A stretch of DNA of 32,490 nt from Deltaproteobacteria bacterium (GTDB taxonomy: Bacteria; Desulfobacterota; Desulfobacteria; Desulfobacterales; BuS5), in the NCBI GenBank assembly GCA_021157555.1, contig JAGGWL010000308.1:1-32490 (forward strand), written 5' to 3'. Positions within the stretch are counted from its first letter, which is position 1. The number at the start of each line of letters is the position of its first letter. Below the pieces are notes generated by a model. That model searched no databases. It was not told where the DNA came from and saw nothing but the letters and a program-made list of their open reading frames with translations. Made by a program: the position numbers and the translations under genes. This document shows positions 16,740 to 25,013 of the stretch, piece after piece.

Positions 16740-16922
16740 ATGGATCCTGTTAATTGTTACAACTGCCTGCACTATTATGTTACATGGGACAAAAACTTTC
16801 CATATGGCTGCAAGGCTATGAAGTTTAAAAGTAAAAGGCTGCCATCTGCTGTAGTCTTGCAAAATTCGGGAACTAAATGCCTTGTGTTTGAGAAAAAACA
16901 AAAACCCTTCTTATCATCCTGA
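16740..16922 (+). CDS. Small Cys-containing hypothetical protein (60 aa)
   Basis: A 60-codon frame opening MDPVNCYNCLHYYVTWDKN. Cysteines at 6, 9, 24 and 47 (C-x2-C-x14-C-x22-C) suggest a small metal-binding fold, and the aromatic run HYYVTW is distinctive. I recall similar short proteins in delta-type sulfate reducers, sometimes carried under unreliable names, but cannot give a function. No clear ribosome-binding site precedes the ATG. It sits between the sdhCAB terminator and the GGDEF gene, only 11 bases from the latter's start, so the two may be cotranscribed. A chance ORF is unlikely given the Cys pattern. Confidence 0.65.
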   Translation: MDPVNCYNCLHYYVTWDKNFPYGCKAMKFKSKRLPSAVVLQNSGTKCLVFEKKQKPFLSS

Positions 16923-16933
16923 AAGAACATTCT

Positions 16934-18004
16934 ATGAATAATATTGAGCCACTTATCAAACAGTTAAAAGAAAATGAAAAAATAGCAAAAAAATTTTTTC
17001 AGGTTGAAACCAAAATTTTAAGTATTTTGAATTTTAAAGATTTTTTTGAGATTCTTTTAACTGAAATCAAAGAGATATTCAAGGTACCCCATGTATGGAT
17101 TTCTCTGATCAAAACAAGCGAGGTGACAAATCTGATTCGTCATCTGGAATCATCGAGAATATTAGGAAAAAATATAAATATAATAGATCAGAATTCTTTC
17201 CAGCAGCTTCTTGGCAACAATACGACACCCTTGCTCGCCAACGATAATTTAAAGCCTTTTTACAAAATTATAAACATTAAAAGAAAATATCTTATCAGAT
17301 CAATAGCCATTGCGCCAATTGCTATTGATGGAGAGGTGATAGGAAGTCTAAACCAGGCCGATTTCTCCCCCACCCGTTTCCAACCAGGCATTGACACAGG
17401 CCTTTTAGAACATCTTGCAGTAAAAATATCTCTGTGTTTATCAAACGTCACTGCCCATGAAAAATTAAAAATAATGGCCTATCACGATCCTCTTACAGGA
17501 CTTTTAAACCGAAGGGTAATGGATGCTGTCCTAAAAAGAGAGTTCACACGTTCCGAAAGGTATAAAGCTCCACTATCAGTGATATTCTGTGACATCGACA
17601 ATCTTAAACGAACAAATGACATGTATGGACATGATACAGGGGATCTACTTATAAAACATGTAGCAGACATATTGTTGAAAGAAAGCAGACAATCTGATGT
17701 TATCGCAAGATTTGCAGGGGATGAATTTGTGGTAATCCTTCTGGAAACCAAAAAAAAGGATGCTCTGAACCTAATTAACCGGATCAAACTTTACTGTTTT
17801 GCGCATCCCTTAAATATTAAAAAATTATCCATACCTGTTTCAATTAGTTTTGGATTATCATCTACAGAAAACAATTCCATTAAATCATCAAATATACTTT
17901 TAAAACAAGCAGATGACAATCTATATGCGGTAAAAAAAACAAGAAATAAAAAATCAGGTAAGGAGGAAGCTAATATAATTAATTTAGCTGTTCACAGAAA
18001 ATAA
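16934..18004 (+). CDS. DUF484/GAF-like sensor with GGDEF (diguanylate cyclase) domain
   Basis: Protein of 356 residues without a signal or transmembrane segment, so cytoplasmic. The N-terminal part (about 10-170) resembles DUF484, a GAF-related fold. The C-terminal GGDEF domain (about 178-340) has the metal-site segment CDIDNLKRTND (D220, D222), an inhibitory-site RQSD (252-255) and AGDEF (261-265) in place of GGDEF. The Ala variant retains the acidic catalytic residues and is known among active cyclases. It likely makes c-di-GMP with product inhibition, in response to an unknown signal. The ribosome-binding site is weak. Confidence 0.88.
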   Translation: MNNIEPLIKQLKENEKIAKKFFQVETKILSILNFKDFFEILLTEIKEIFKVPHVWISLIKTSEVTNLIRHLESSRILGKNINIIDQNSFQQLLGNNTTPLLANDNLKPFYKIINIKRKYLIRSIAIAPIAIDGEVIGSLNQADFSPTRFQPGIDTGLLEHLAVKISLCLSNVTAHEKLKIMAYHDPLTGLLNRRVMDAVLKREFTRSERYKAPLSVIFCDIDNLKRTNDMYGHDTGDLLIKHVADILLKESRQSDVIARFAGDEFVVILLETKKKDALNLINRIKLYCFAHPLNIKKLSIPVSISFGLSSTENNSIKSSNILLKQADDNLYAVKKTRNKKSGKEEANIINLAVHRK

Positions 18005-18038
18005 AAAAAACCTTATCGTATGCGATAAGGTTTTTTTT
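18003..18038. terminator. Bidirectional terminator between GGDEF gene and rplQ
   Basis: CCTTATCG (18011-18018) and CGATAAGG (18023-18030) form a stem with loop TATG. Eight A precede it and eight T follow, so the stem can extend to 16 bp and each strand ends in a U-run. It closes the plus-strand GGDEF transcript and the 3' end of the minus-strand ribosomal operon. Confidence 0.9.
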
Positions 18039-18051
18039 ATTTATTTTAATT

Positions 18052-18504
18052 CTATCCGTTTGATGTTATACTAATATTTTTTTGATCTGTTTCAATATCA
18101 AGCTCTATCTTTTTGCTATCAGTTTTCATACCTCCGGATTTTTTGCTATCTGCTCCCAACAACTCAACCAACGAAACCGATGCAGCATCACCAGAGCGCC
18201 TGCCTACTTTGAGAATCCTGGTATAACCACCGGATATTGCACCATACCGATCATTAGCAACGGAAAAAAGCTCATGGACAACATCTTTTTCTCTTATAAT
18301 CGAGAAAGCCTGACGCATAGCATGGAGATCTCCACGTTTAGCCAGGGTGATTATTTTATCTGCCCAGCGTCGTAGTTCTTTTGCTTTAGCATCAGTAGTC
18401 CGAATACGTTGATACTTAAACAGAGATGTTACCATATTTCTAAACATAGCCTTTCTGTGGCTGCTTGTTCTATTTAACTTTAAAACAGCTTTTCTATGTT
18501 TCAT
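18052..18504 (-). CDS. rplQ: 50S ribosomal protein bL17
   Basis: Protein of 150 residues. The conserved start MKHRKAVLKLNRTSSHRKAM and the stretch RTTDAKAKELRRWADKIITLAKR identify L17. E. coli L17 has 127 residues; the extra length is a polar C-terminal tail after GADSKK (about 118-150), outside the conserved fold. It sits near the exit side of the large subunit. It is the last gene of the operon, eight bases after rpoA and just before the bidirectional terminator. Confidence 0.98.
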   Translation of the reverse strand: MKHRKAVLKLNRTSSHRKAMFRNMVTSLFKYQRIRTTDAKAKELRRWADKIITLAKRGDLHAMRQAFSIIREKDVVHELFSVANDRYGAISGGYTRILKVGRRSGDAASVSLVELLGADSKKSGGMKTDSKKIELDIETDQKNISITSNG

Positions 18505-18512
18505 TGGATAGC

Positions 18513-19532
18513 CTATTCTCCTTCTTCTATATCTTCTTCCGGTAGAACGAATCCCTCAAGTGTCATGCCAAGGAAAAGACCCATTTCATTTAAAACTTCC
18601 TTGATCTCGTTTAATGACTTTCTACCAAAATTTTTTGTTTTCAGCATTTCAGCCTCAGATTTATTAACCAGTTGATGAATCTTGTTTATATTAGCATTCT
18701 TAAGACAATTCGCACTACGAACTGACAACTCAAGCTCATCGACTCGTCTATATAGATTTTTATTAATCTCTGGTTGTACAGGGAGATTCAGTTCCTTTTC
18801 AATCACAGGCTCAATAGATTCATCAAAGTTAATAAAAATACTCATCTGTTCTTTAAGAATCTTGGCAGCATATGCTACGGAATCCTCGGGTGAAATACTC
18901 CCATCAGTCCAAACCTCCATAGTAAGCTTATCATAATCACTCTTCTGGCCTATACGAGCCTCACTTACGGCATAGCTAACCCGTTTTATCGGTGAAAATA
19001 TAGCATCTACAGGTATTGACCCTTCAGGAGCATCATCATCCTTGTTTTCTTCTGATAGGGCATAACGCCTGCCGAGTTTGACAACCATCGACATATGAAG
19101 GGAAGAATTTTCAGAAAGTGTTGCAATATACTGATCAGGATTGAGGACTTCACAACCGGCATCGTCACTGATAATATCTCCTGCCAGAATCACGCCCTCA
19201 GTATCAGCCTTAATGCAAACCTCAGCACAATCAGTCTCATTGAGCTTTAAGCGTACCAGTTTTAAATTAAGAATAATTTCAGAAACATCTTCAAGTACAC
19301 CAGGAATAACACCATATTCATGCATTACGGAATCAATGTTGAGCGATACAATTGATGCACCATAAAGAGATGAAAGTATTATTCTTCTTAATGAATTACC
19401 AATGGTTATTCCAAACCCTCTTTCAAGGGGTTCGCATACAAACTTTCCGTATGAAGGTGTGGAGGATACCTGCACATTCTCCGGCGTAATCATTTTCTGC
19501 CAGTTCATGTACATGAATTCGTTTGGTGACAT
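18513..19532 (-). CDS. rpoA: DNA-directed RNA polymerase subunit alpha
   Basis: Protein of 339 residues. The N-terminal assembly domain (about 20-245) contains GKFVCEPLERGFGITIGNSLRRIILSS. The C-terminal promoter-binding domain (about 265-330) contains LELSVRSANCLKNANINKI and KNFGRKSLNEIKEVL. The start at 19532 is preferred because GGAG lies eight bases upstream. In-frame ATGs at 19514 and 19508 give the more usual MNWQK start but have no ribosome-binding site. It lies between rpsD and rplQ, as in most bacteria. Confidence 0.98.
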   Translation of the reverse strand: MSPNEFMYMNWQKMITPENVQVSSTPSYGKFVCEPLERGFGITIGNSLRRIILSSLYGASIVSLNIDSVMHEYGVIPGVLEDVSEIILNLKLVRLKLNETDCAEVCIKADTEGVILAGDIISDDAGCEVLNPDQYIATLSENSSLHMSMVVKLGRRYALSEENKDDDAPEGSIPVDAIFSPIKRVSYAVSEARIGQKSDYDKLTMEVWTDGSISPEDSVAYAAKILKEQMSIFINFDESIEPVIEKELNLPVQPEINKNLYRRVDELELSVRSANCLKNANINKIHQLVNKSEAEMLKTKNFGRKSLNEIKEVLNEMGLFLGMTLEGFVLPEEDIEEGE

Positions 19533-19580
19533 TATTTTATCTCCAGCTTGTTCATCTAAGAGTAATCATAAAAATCAATA

Positions 19581-20210
19581 TTACTTCGAATATAGTTCTA
19601 CGATTAACTGCTCTTGCATTGGCATTGTAAGGTCTTCCCGTAAGGGAAAGCTTTTTACTACTCCTGTAAATTTCTCTTTTTCCAAATCAAGCCACTGAGG
19701 CACACCTCTGCGTACTACCGCACCAAGTGCATCGCCAACTGCCTGGATCTTTCTACTTTTCTCTTTAACTTCTATAACGTCACCAATTTTAACAAGAAAT
19801 GAAGGAATATTAACCTTCTTTCCATTAACTGTAAAGTGATTATGCCTCACAAAATGGCGTGCTTGAGAACGAGAATTAACAAACCCGATACGATATACGA
19901 CATTATCAAGCCTTCGCTCAAGCAAAACCAAAAAATTTATTCCTGTAATGCCTCTTTGTTTTTCTGCTTTTTCAAAAAAAAGCCGAAACTGTTTTTCAGA
20001 AAGCGCATATATACGCTTAACTTTCTGTTTTTCTCTTAACTGAATACCATAATCGGAAGGTTTTCTCCCCCTCCGCTGGCCATGATCACCGGGAGGATAG
20101 CCGTGCCTATCAAAAGCACACTTGTCTGAATAACAGCGATCTCCCTTAAGAAACAATTTTAAATTTTCGCGTCGGCAAAGCCGACAAACAGAACCTCTAT
20201 ATCGTGCCAA
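19581..20210 (-). CDS. rpsD: 30S ribosomal protein uS4 (zinc-binding form), TTG start
   Basis: Protein of 209 residues; primary 16S rRNA binder and, in several bacteria, a translational repressor of its operon. Cysteines 9, 12, 26 and 31 (CRLC...CYSDKC) make it the zinc-binding form. The S4 RNA-binding domain begins near residue 98 (RRLDNVVYR). The start codon is TTG: MARYRG is the invariant S4 N-terminus, GGGAGG lies eight bases upstream and no in-frame ATG is near. Confidence 0.98.
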   Translation of the reverse strand: MARYRGSVCRLCRRENLKLFLKGDRCYSDKCAFDRHGYPPGDHGQRRGRKPSDYGIQLREKQKVKRIYALSEKQFRLFFEKAEKQRGITGINFLVLLERRLDNVVYRIGFVNSRSQARHFVRHNHFTVNGKKVNIPSFLVKIGDVIEVKEKSRKIQAVGDALGAVVRRGVPQWLDLEKEKFTGVVKSFPLREDLTMPMQEQLIVELYSK

Positions 20211-20234
20211 TAGGAATTCCTCCCGTAAAAATAA

Positions 20235-20621
20235 TTAAACCCTACGTCTTTTTGGGGGCCTGCACCCGTTATGCGGAATTGGAGTTACATCTTTAATCAT
20301 TAAAAGCTTAAAACCTGCAGCCTGCAAAGATCTAAGAGCAGATTCGCGGCCAGCGCCAGGACCCTTGAGATAAACCTCCACACTTCGCATGCCATGCTCC
20401 ATTGCTTTTTTGGCAGCATCCTCGGCAGCCAGCTGCGCAGCAAAAGGGGTACTTTTACGTGAACCTGAAAAGCCTTTTACACCAGAGCTTGACCATGCAA
20501 TAACATTACCGGCCGGATCTGTGATCGAAATAATTGTATTGTTAAAAGTTGATTGAATATGTACAATTCCAGAAGATATATTCTTTTTTTCTTTTTTTTT
20601 AGTACGCGTTTTTTTAACCAT
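20235..20621 (-). CDS. rpsK: 30S ribosomal protein uS11
   Basis: Protein of 128 residues with the family segments GIVHIQSTFNNTIISITD, WSSSGVKGFSGSRKSTPFAAQ and the C-terminal PIPHNGCRPPKRRRV. It lies on the 30S platform near the E-site mRNA path. ATG start. It is 24 bases from rpsM and from rpsD. Confidence 0.98.
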   Translation of the reverse strand: MVKKTRTKKKEKKNISSGIVHIQSTFNNTIISITDPAGNVIAWSSSGVKGFSGSRKSTPFAAQLAAEDAAKKAMEHGMRSVEVYLKGPGAGRESALRSLQAAGFKLLMIKDVTPIPHNGCRPPKRRRV

Positions 20622-20645
20622 TCATTTAACACCGTATTATTTAAA

Positions 20646-21029
20646 TTATGCCTTTTTAATTCCGCCCTTTTTTTTTACCGCTGACCTTTTAGGCCCCTTG
20701 CGAGTACGTGCATTTGTGCTGGTTCTCTGTCCCCGAACAGGAAGCGATCTTCTATGGCGGAGCCCTTTATATGACCCGAGATCCATTAATCTTTTTATAT
20801 TCATTGAAACTTCTGTACGAAGTTCACCTTCCACTTTGTAATCACTGTCAATTACTTTGCGGATACTATTAATCTCCGATTCCGACAATTCATCGGCCAA
20901 GGTATTCGAGTCCAAATTCAAATTTGCAATTATCCGTTTTGAAATAGTCCTTCCAACTCCATAAATATATGTAAGAGCGATTTCAATACGTTTGCGTTTA
21001 GGTAAGTCTATACCTGCAATTCTTGCCAA
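20646..21029 (-). CDS. rpsM: 30S ribosomal protein uS13, TTG start
   Basis: Protein of 127 residues with the start MARIAGIDLPKRKRIEIALTYIYGVG and the C-terminal RGQRTSTNARTRKGPKR tail that reaches the decoding region. It sits on the 30S head and bridges to the large subunit. The initiation codon is TTG, fixed by the conserved N-terminus; a GA-rich tract (AGAGAGGGGGG) lies just upstream and no ATG is in frame nearby. Confidence 0.98.
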   Translation of the reverse strand: MARIAGIDLPKRKRIEIALTYIYGVGRTISKRIIANLNLDSNTLADELSESEINSIRKVIDSDYKVEGELRTEVSMNIKRLMDLGSYKGLRHRRSLPVRGQRTSTNARTRKGPKRSAVKKKGGIKKA

Positions 21030-21043
21030 AGCTGCCCCCCTCT

Positions 21044-21157
21044 CTATCCTTGCCTCTGTTTATGTCTTTTATTCTCGCAGATAACCCTTACAACACCTTT
21101 TCTGCGTATGATTTTACATTTACTGCAAATCTTCTTTACTGAAGCTCTAACTTTCAT
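21044..21157 (-). CDS. rpmJ: 50S ribosomal protein bL36 (zinc-binding form)
   Basis: A 37-codon gene. The product starts MKVRASVKKICSKCKIIRRK. Cysteines 11, 14 and 27 and H32 form the C-x2-C-x12-C-x4-H zinc site of the 'C+' form. L36 is the smallest large-subunit protein and stabilises 23S rRNA. Its place between infA and rpsM is the usual one in bacteria with this arrangement. Confidence 0.97.
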   Translation of the reverse strand: MKVRASVKKICSKCKIIRRKGVVRVICENKRHKQRQG

Positions 21158-21201
21158 ATTTATCACTCCACACTATGAACCTGACCTTTTTAAATAACAT
21201 A

Positions 21202-21420
21202 TCATTTTGACCGATAAGTAATCCTTCCTCTGGAAAGATCGTACGGTGAAAGTTCTACAACCACTTTATCTCCAGGCAGTATTTTAATAAAATGCATTCG
21301 CATCTTGCCGGAAATATGCGCAAGTACCTGATAATTATTTTCAAGTTCGACTTTAAACATGGCATTCGGCAGAGTCTCAATAACTTTACCTTCTACCTTT
21401 ATCGCTTCTTCCTTTGGCAT
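21202..21420 (-). CDS. infA: Translation initiation factor IF-1
   Basis: Protein of 72 residues, exactly the family size, with a single S1-like OB fold (IKVEGKVIETLPNAMFKVEL, HISGKMRMHFIKILPGDKV, ELSPYDLSRGRITYR). IF-1 occupies the A site of the 30S subunit during initiation. It lies 26 bases after secY, with no adk or map gene between them. Confidence 0.98.
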   Translation of the reverse strand: MPKEEAIKVEGKVIETLPNAMFKVELENNYQVLAHISGKMRMHFIKILPGDKVVVELSPYDLSRGRITYRSK

Positions 21421-21446
21421 AATATAAATCCTGTATAAAAATATTA

Positions 21447-22745
21447 CTAAAATCTGCCTTTAATCTTGCTGCCGCCCTTTTTTAAAAAACCTTCATAATG
21501 ACGCACCAGCATATGAGATTCAATCTGTGAAATAGTATCAATTGCTACGCCAACAACTATCAAAAGAGCAGTTCCCCCAAAATAAAATGGCACTTTAAAA
21601 TATGAAATCAAAATTGACGGTAACACACATACTGCAGAAACATAAACTGCTCCACCTAAAGTAATCCTGGTTAAAACTTTGTCGATATAATCAGCAGTAC
21701 GCTTACCAGGCCTGATGCCCGGTATAAAACCGCCTTGCTTTTTAATATTGTCTGCAACTTCAACGGGATTAAAAGTAATAGCTGTGTAAAAATAACAAAA
21801 GAAAAATATCATTATTATAAAGAAAAATTCATACAGCATGCTGCCTGGTCTTAATGAATCAATCAATGTCTGCATCCAGGGAATGGTGATAAAACTTGCA
21901 ACGGTAGCAGGAAACATCATAATTGATGAAGCAAATATCGGGGGAATAACACCAGACGTATTTATCTTTAAAGGCAAATGTGTTGATTGCCCGCTATACA
22001 TCTTTCTGCCAACGACTCTTTTTGCATATTGAACAGGTAAACGACGTTGCCCCTGTTCTACAAATACAATAAAAGCAATAACAAGACCCATAAAAACAAG
22101 TAAAATAAGAACTGGAAAGATTCCAATTTCACCTGTTGAAATCAGTCTGAATGTATTTCCGATGGCATCAGGAATCCTGACAATAATACCTGCAAATATG
22201 ATTAATGAAATACCGTTACCGATCCCTTTTTCAGTAATTTGTTCTCCCAGCCACATAATGAAAGCAGTTCCTGCTGTCAATGTCAGCACAGTCATTAATC
22301 GGAATCCCCATCCCGGATGAAGAACTGTTCCCATCTGTTCCAATCCAATACTTATTCCGAACCCCTGAATTATGCTTAAAATTACTGTTCCATAACGTGT
22401 ATACTGTGTTATCTTTTTATGGCCCTGTTCACCTTCTTTTTTTAATTGTTCCAAATGCGGGACTGTAACCGTTAACAACTGCAAAACAATGGATGCACTA
22501 ATATAAGGCATAATACCTAGAGCAAAGATCGAAAGCCTTTCCAGCGCTCCTCCTGAAAACATATTAAAGACACCAAGTATCGTTCCTTGTGCTCTGGCAA
22601 ATATATCAGCTAAAGCCACACCATCTATTCCGGGTGTGGGAACATGAACACCAATGCGATATACAATAAGCAAGGCAAGAGTGAACAAGCATCTTTTTTT
22701 TAGCTCAGGTATATTAAATATATTACCGAATCCATTTCCAGCCAT
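21447..22745 (-). CDS. secY: Preprotein translocase channel subunit SecY
   Basis: Protein of 432 residues with ten predicted membrane helices. Segments include RIGVHVPTPGIDG, the cytoplasmic loop GQRRLPVQYAKRVVG, and PGIRPGKRTADYIDKVLTRIT near the C-terminal SecA/ribosome contact loops. It forms the protein-conducting channel with SecE and SecG. The ATG at 22745 has GAGG six bases upstream; a TTG four codons earlier overlaps that ribosome-binding site and is rejected. Confidence 0.98.
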   Translation of the reverse strand: MAGNGFGNIFNIPELKKRCLFTLALLIVYRIGVHVPTPGIDGVALADIFARAQGTILGVFNMFSGGALERLSIFALGIMPYISASIVLQLLTVTVPHLEQLKKEGEQGHKKITQYTRYGTVILSIIQGFGISIGLEQMGTVLHPGWGFRLMTVLTLTAGTAFIMWLGEQITEKGIGNGISLIIFAGIIVRIPDAIGNTFRLISTGEIGIFPVLILLVFMGLVIAFIVFVEQGQRRLPVQYAKRVVGRKMYSGQSTHLPLKINTSGVIPPIFASSIMMFPATVASFITIPWMQTLIDSLRPGSMLYEFFFIIMIFFFCYFYTAITFNPVEVADNIKKQGGFIPGIRPGKRTADYIDKVLTRITLGGAVYVSAVCVLPSILISYFKVPFYFGGTALLIVVGVAIDTISQIESHMLVRHYEGFLKKGGSKIKGRF

Positions 22746-22767
22746 ACTATGCCTCAATCTATATTGA

Positions 22768-23202
22768 TTACTCTACTTTTCCACCTGCTGCTAAAATCTT
22801 TTCCATAGCAATTTTGCTTAAGCTGTCTAAACGAATAGTAAGCGGCTTGTTAATTTCGCCTTGTGCTAAAAGCTTAATTCCGTCTCTTTTGCCTTTAAGC
22901 AGACCAATGTTTACAAGTGATGCTTCATCAACAACACTGCCAATTTCAAATCTGGCTAAATCCCGTATATTAATTATAAGTATATTTTTTTTAAAAATAT
23001 TGGTAAATCCCCTTTTAGGCAAGCGGCGATGAATAGGCATCTGACCGCCTTCATAACCAGGGCGCACTCCACCACCAGAACGGCTATTTTGCCCTTTTGT
23101 TCCTCGTCCTGCAGTTTTACCGGACCCGGACCCTACACCTCGTCCAACACGTTTTCTTTTTTTGCGCGAGCCTGGTGCAGGCGCAAGTTCATTTAACCTC
23201 AT
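22768..23202 (-). CDS. rplO: 50S ribosomal protein uL15
   Basis: Protein of 144 residues. The Gly/Arg-rich N-terminal extension (RKRVGRGVGSGSGKTAGRGTKGQ) threads through 23S rRNA, and GYEGGQMPIHRRLPKRGF is the L15 signature. The start overlaps the end of rpmD by 14 bases. It is followed by secY after 22 bases. Confidence 0.98.
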   Translation of the reverse strand: MRLNELAPAPGSRKKRKRVGRGVGSGSGKTAGRGTKGQNSRSGGGVRPGYEGGQMPIHRRLPKRGFTNIFKKNILIINIRDLARFEIGSVVDEASLVNIGLLKGKRDGIKLLAQGEINKPLTIRLDSLSKIAMEKILAAGGKVE

Positions 23203-23386
23203 CTGATTTCTCCTCAGCTTTCACAAGGTGGGATATCTTATTAATCATACCTCTGGTAGAAGGGGTGTCAACAAGTGCTACAGTTCTATTGAGCTTTGTA
23301 AGCCCCATACCGCGCAAAATTTTTTTCTGTTTTTCAGGCCTGCCGATCATACTTTTTACAAGAGTTACATTTATCGTTTCAGTCAT
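23189..23386 (-). CDS. rpmD: 50S ribosomal protein uL30
   Basis: Protein of 65 residues with the family pattern INVTLVKSMIGRPEKQKKILRGMGLTKLN...DTPSTRGMINKISHLV. GAGG lies nine bases before the ATG. It overlaps rplO at its 3' end. Unusually, 156 bases separate it from rpsE upstream. Confidence 0.96.
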   Translation of the reverse strand: MTETINVTLVKSMIGRPEKQKKILRGMGLTKLNRTVALVDTPSTRGMINKISHLVKAEEKSDEVK

Positions 23387-23542
23387 ACATTTCTACCTCG
23401 AAAATTGACGAATCATAAGAGGATATATAAATTTTCAGATAATTACAAGATTTTAAAAAATTTGACACAAGGACAGAGGAAGGAAAACGTATTAGAATAC
23501 TCCTACGACCAATATCACAGTGAACCTATTCAGGTAATATAG
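23387..23542 (-). other. Long intercistronic gap rpsE-rpmD, possible internal promoter
   Basis: This 156-base gap is the longest in the ribosomal operon, where most spacers are under 100. It has no coding frame on the operon strand. A weak promoter-like pair reads toward rpmD: TTGTGT (complement of 23465-23470) and TGTAAT (complement of 23442-23447) with a 17-base spacer, giving a leader of about 50 bases. The -35 matches consensus at only three positions. It could instead be an RNA regulatory or processing site. Confidence 0.3.
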
Positions 23543-24037
23543 TTATAAAGAATTAATATCTATCCCCCGCCTCGCTGCAACTTGCGCACGACTTTCAAGT
23601 CGTGTAAGCCCCTCAATGGTCGCCTTAACAAGATTGTGAGGATTGTGAGATCCCATACACTTTGTAAGAATATTCTGTACACCCACAGCTTCAAGTACAG
23701 CGCGAACGGCACCACCAGCAATAACACCAGTTCCTTCTGAAGCAGGTTTAAGCATAACTTTTCCTGCTCCATACTTACCAAGAACCTCAAAAGGAATTGT
23801 CCCCTTGTTAAGAGAAACTTTGACCATGTTTTTCTTTGCCTTTTCAACACCTTTACGAATAGCTTCCGGAACCTCTCCTGCTTTTCCCAATCCCTGACCA
23901 ATAGTTCCGTTTCCATCTCCAACAACTACTATTGCACTAAAGCTGAATCTGCGGCCACCTTTAACGACTTTTGCCACTCGATTAATATACACAACTTTAT
24001 CTATTAACTGATTTTCTCTTGTATCTTTTTTGAACAA
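23543..24037 (-). CDS. rpsE: 30S ribosomal protein uS5, TTG start
   Basis: Protein of 164 residues. The N-terminal double-stranded-RNA-binding-like domain (INRVAKVVKGGRRFSFSAIVVVGDGNG) and the C-terminal domain (GTGVIAGGAVRAVLEAVGVQNILTKCMGSHNPHN) identify S5, which shapes the mRNA entry channel and accuracy. The start is TTG with a perfect AAGGAGG seven bases upstream and no ATG nearby in frame. Confidence 0.98.
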   Translation of the reverse strand: MFKKDTRENQLIDKVVYINRVAKVVKGGRRFSFSAIVVVGDGNGTIGQGLGKAGEVPEAIRKGVEKAKKNMVKVSLNKGTIPFEVLGKYGAGKVMLKPASEGTGVIAGGAVRAVLEAVGVQNILTKCMGSHNPHNLVKATIEGLTRLESRAQVAARRGIDINSL

Positions 24038-24061
24038 GGGGGCTCCTCCTTCGATCTAACA

Positions 24062-24430
24062 CTAAAAATCCAATCCAGATTCTCGGGCTCCTTCAGATAC
24101 TGCCTTAACTCGCCCATGATATAAAAAACCATTACGATCGAAAACAATTTTCTTTAACCCATTTTCAACTGCACGTTCGCCTATAAGTTTACCAACATAA
24201 CGCGCAATTGCCGTTTTATTTTCAAAATCAGTCTTTTCCCTGGTTTCCCGTTCAAGACTTGAAGCAGCAACAAGCGTACGACCAGAAGTATCATCAATTA
24301 TTTGCGCATATATATGCTCTGCACTGCGGAAGACACTTAGTCTTGGTCTCTCCTGTGTACCTTTTAATTTCTTGCGCACTCTCTTTTTTCTTTTTAAACG
24401 CATTTGTTTCTTTAAATCAAGCGAACCCAT
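24062..24430 (-). CDS. rplR: 50S ribosomal protein uL18
   Basis: Protein of 122 residues with RPRLSVFRSAEHIYAQIIDD and VFDRNGFLYHGRVKAVSEGARESGLDF, the L18 signatures. It binds 5S rRNA together with L5 in the central protuberance. ATG start. It lies 24 bases after rplF and 24 before rpsE. Confidence 0.98.
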   Translation of the reverse strand: MGSLDLKKQMRLKRKKRVRKKLKGTQERPRLSVFRSAEHIYAQIIDDTSGRTLVAASSLERETREKTDFENKTAIARYVGKLIGERAVENGLKKIVFDRNGFLYHGRVKAVSEGARESGLDF

Positions 24431-24454
24431 TTCACGCTTCCTTTTAGAAAAAAA

Positions 24455-24994
24455 TTATTTCACTCCAGTCTTACCGGCTTTCCTTCTAATATGTTCTTCG
24501 GCATATTTGATGCCTTTACCCTTATAAGGTTCAGGAGGCCTTAACATTCTTATTGAAGCTGCGGTCTGACCAAGTACTTCCTTATCAATACCTGCAAGTT
24601 TTATACTATTCTTCTTATCTACAGTTGCTGAAATTCCTTCAGGTAAAACAAAATCAATAGGATGAGAATATCCCAAATTAAGGGTTATCGTATTTCCCTT
24701 AAGCGTAGCACGATATCCTATGCCGTTTATATCCAATACCCGTTCAAATCCCTTGCTGACGCCATGTACCATATTGGCAACTATACTTCGGATACTGCCC
24801 TGTAAAGATCTGCTTATCCTGTCATCCTTATAAACAGTTACATATATGATCTTGTTTTCAAACTTTAGATCAAGGGCAGGATGAATAGACCTTCCAAGAA
24901 CTCCTTTTTCACCCTTCACATTTAAAAAATTTTCTTTATATGCAACTTCCACATTATCAGGTATTAAAATTGGCTTTTTGCCTACACGAGACAT
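24455..24994 (-). CDS. rplF: 50S ribosomal protein uL6
   Basis: Protein of 179 residues with two L6 folds. The start MSRVGKKPILIPDNVEV and the C-terminal signature RPPEPYKGKGIKYAEEHIRRKAGKTG are conserved. It binds 23S rRNA near the factor-binding site (sarcin-ricin loop). ATG start, 19 bases after rpsH. Confidence 0.98.
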   Translation of the reverse strand: MSRVGKKPILIPDNVEVAYKENFLNVKGEKGVLGRSIHPALDLKFENKIIYVTVYKDDRISRSLQGSIRSIVANMVHGVSKGFERVLDINGIGYRATLKGNTITLNLGYSHPIDFVLPEGISATVDKKNSIKLAGIDKEVLGQTAASIRMLRPPEPYKGKGIKYAEEHIRRKAGKTGVK

Positions 24995-25013
24995 TATCTT
25001 TTACTCCTCATAA

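Noticed and set aside
23228..23542. 104-codon plus-strand ORF covering the rpsE-rpmD gap
   Set aside because: It is antisense to rpmD over much of its length, has no ribosome-binding site and no family-like composition.
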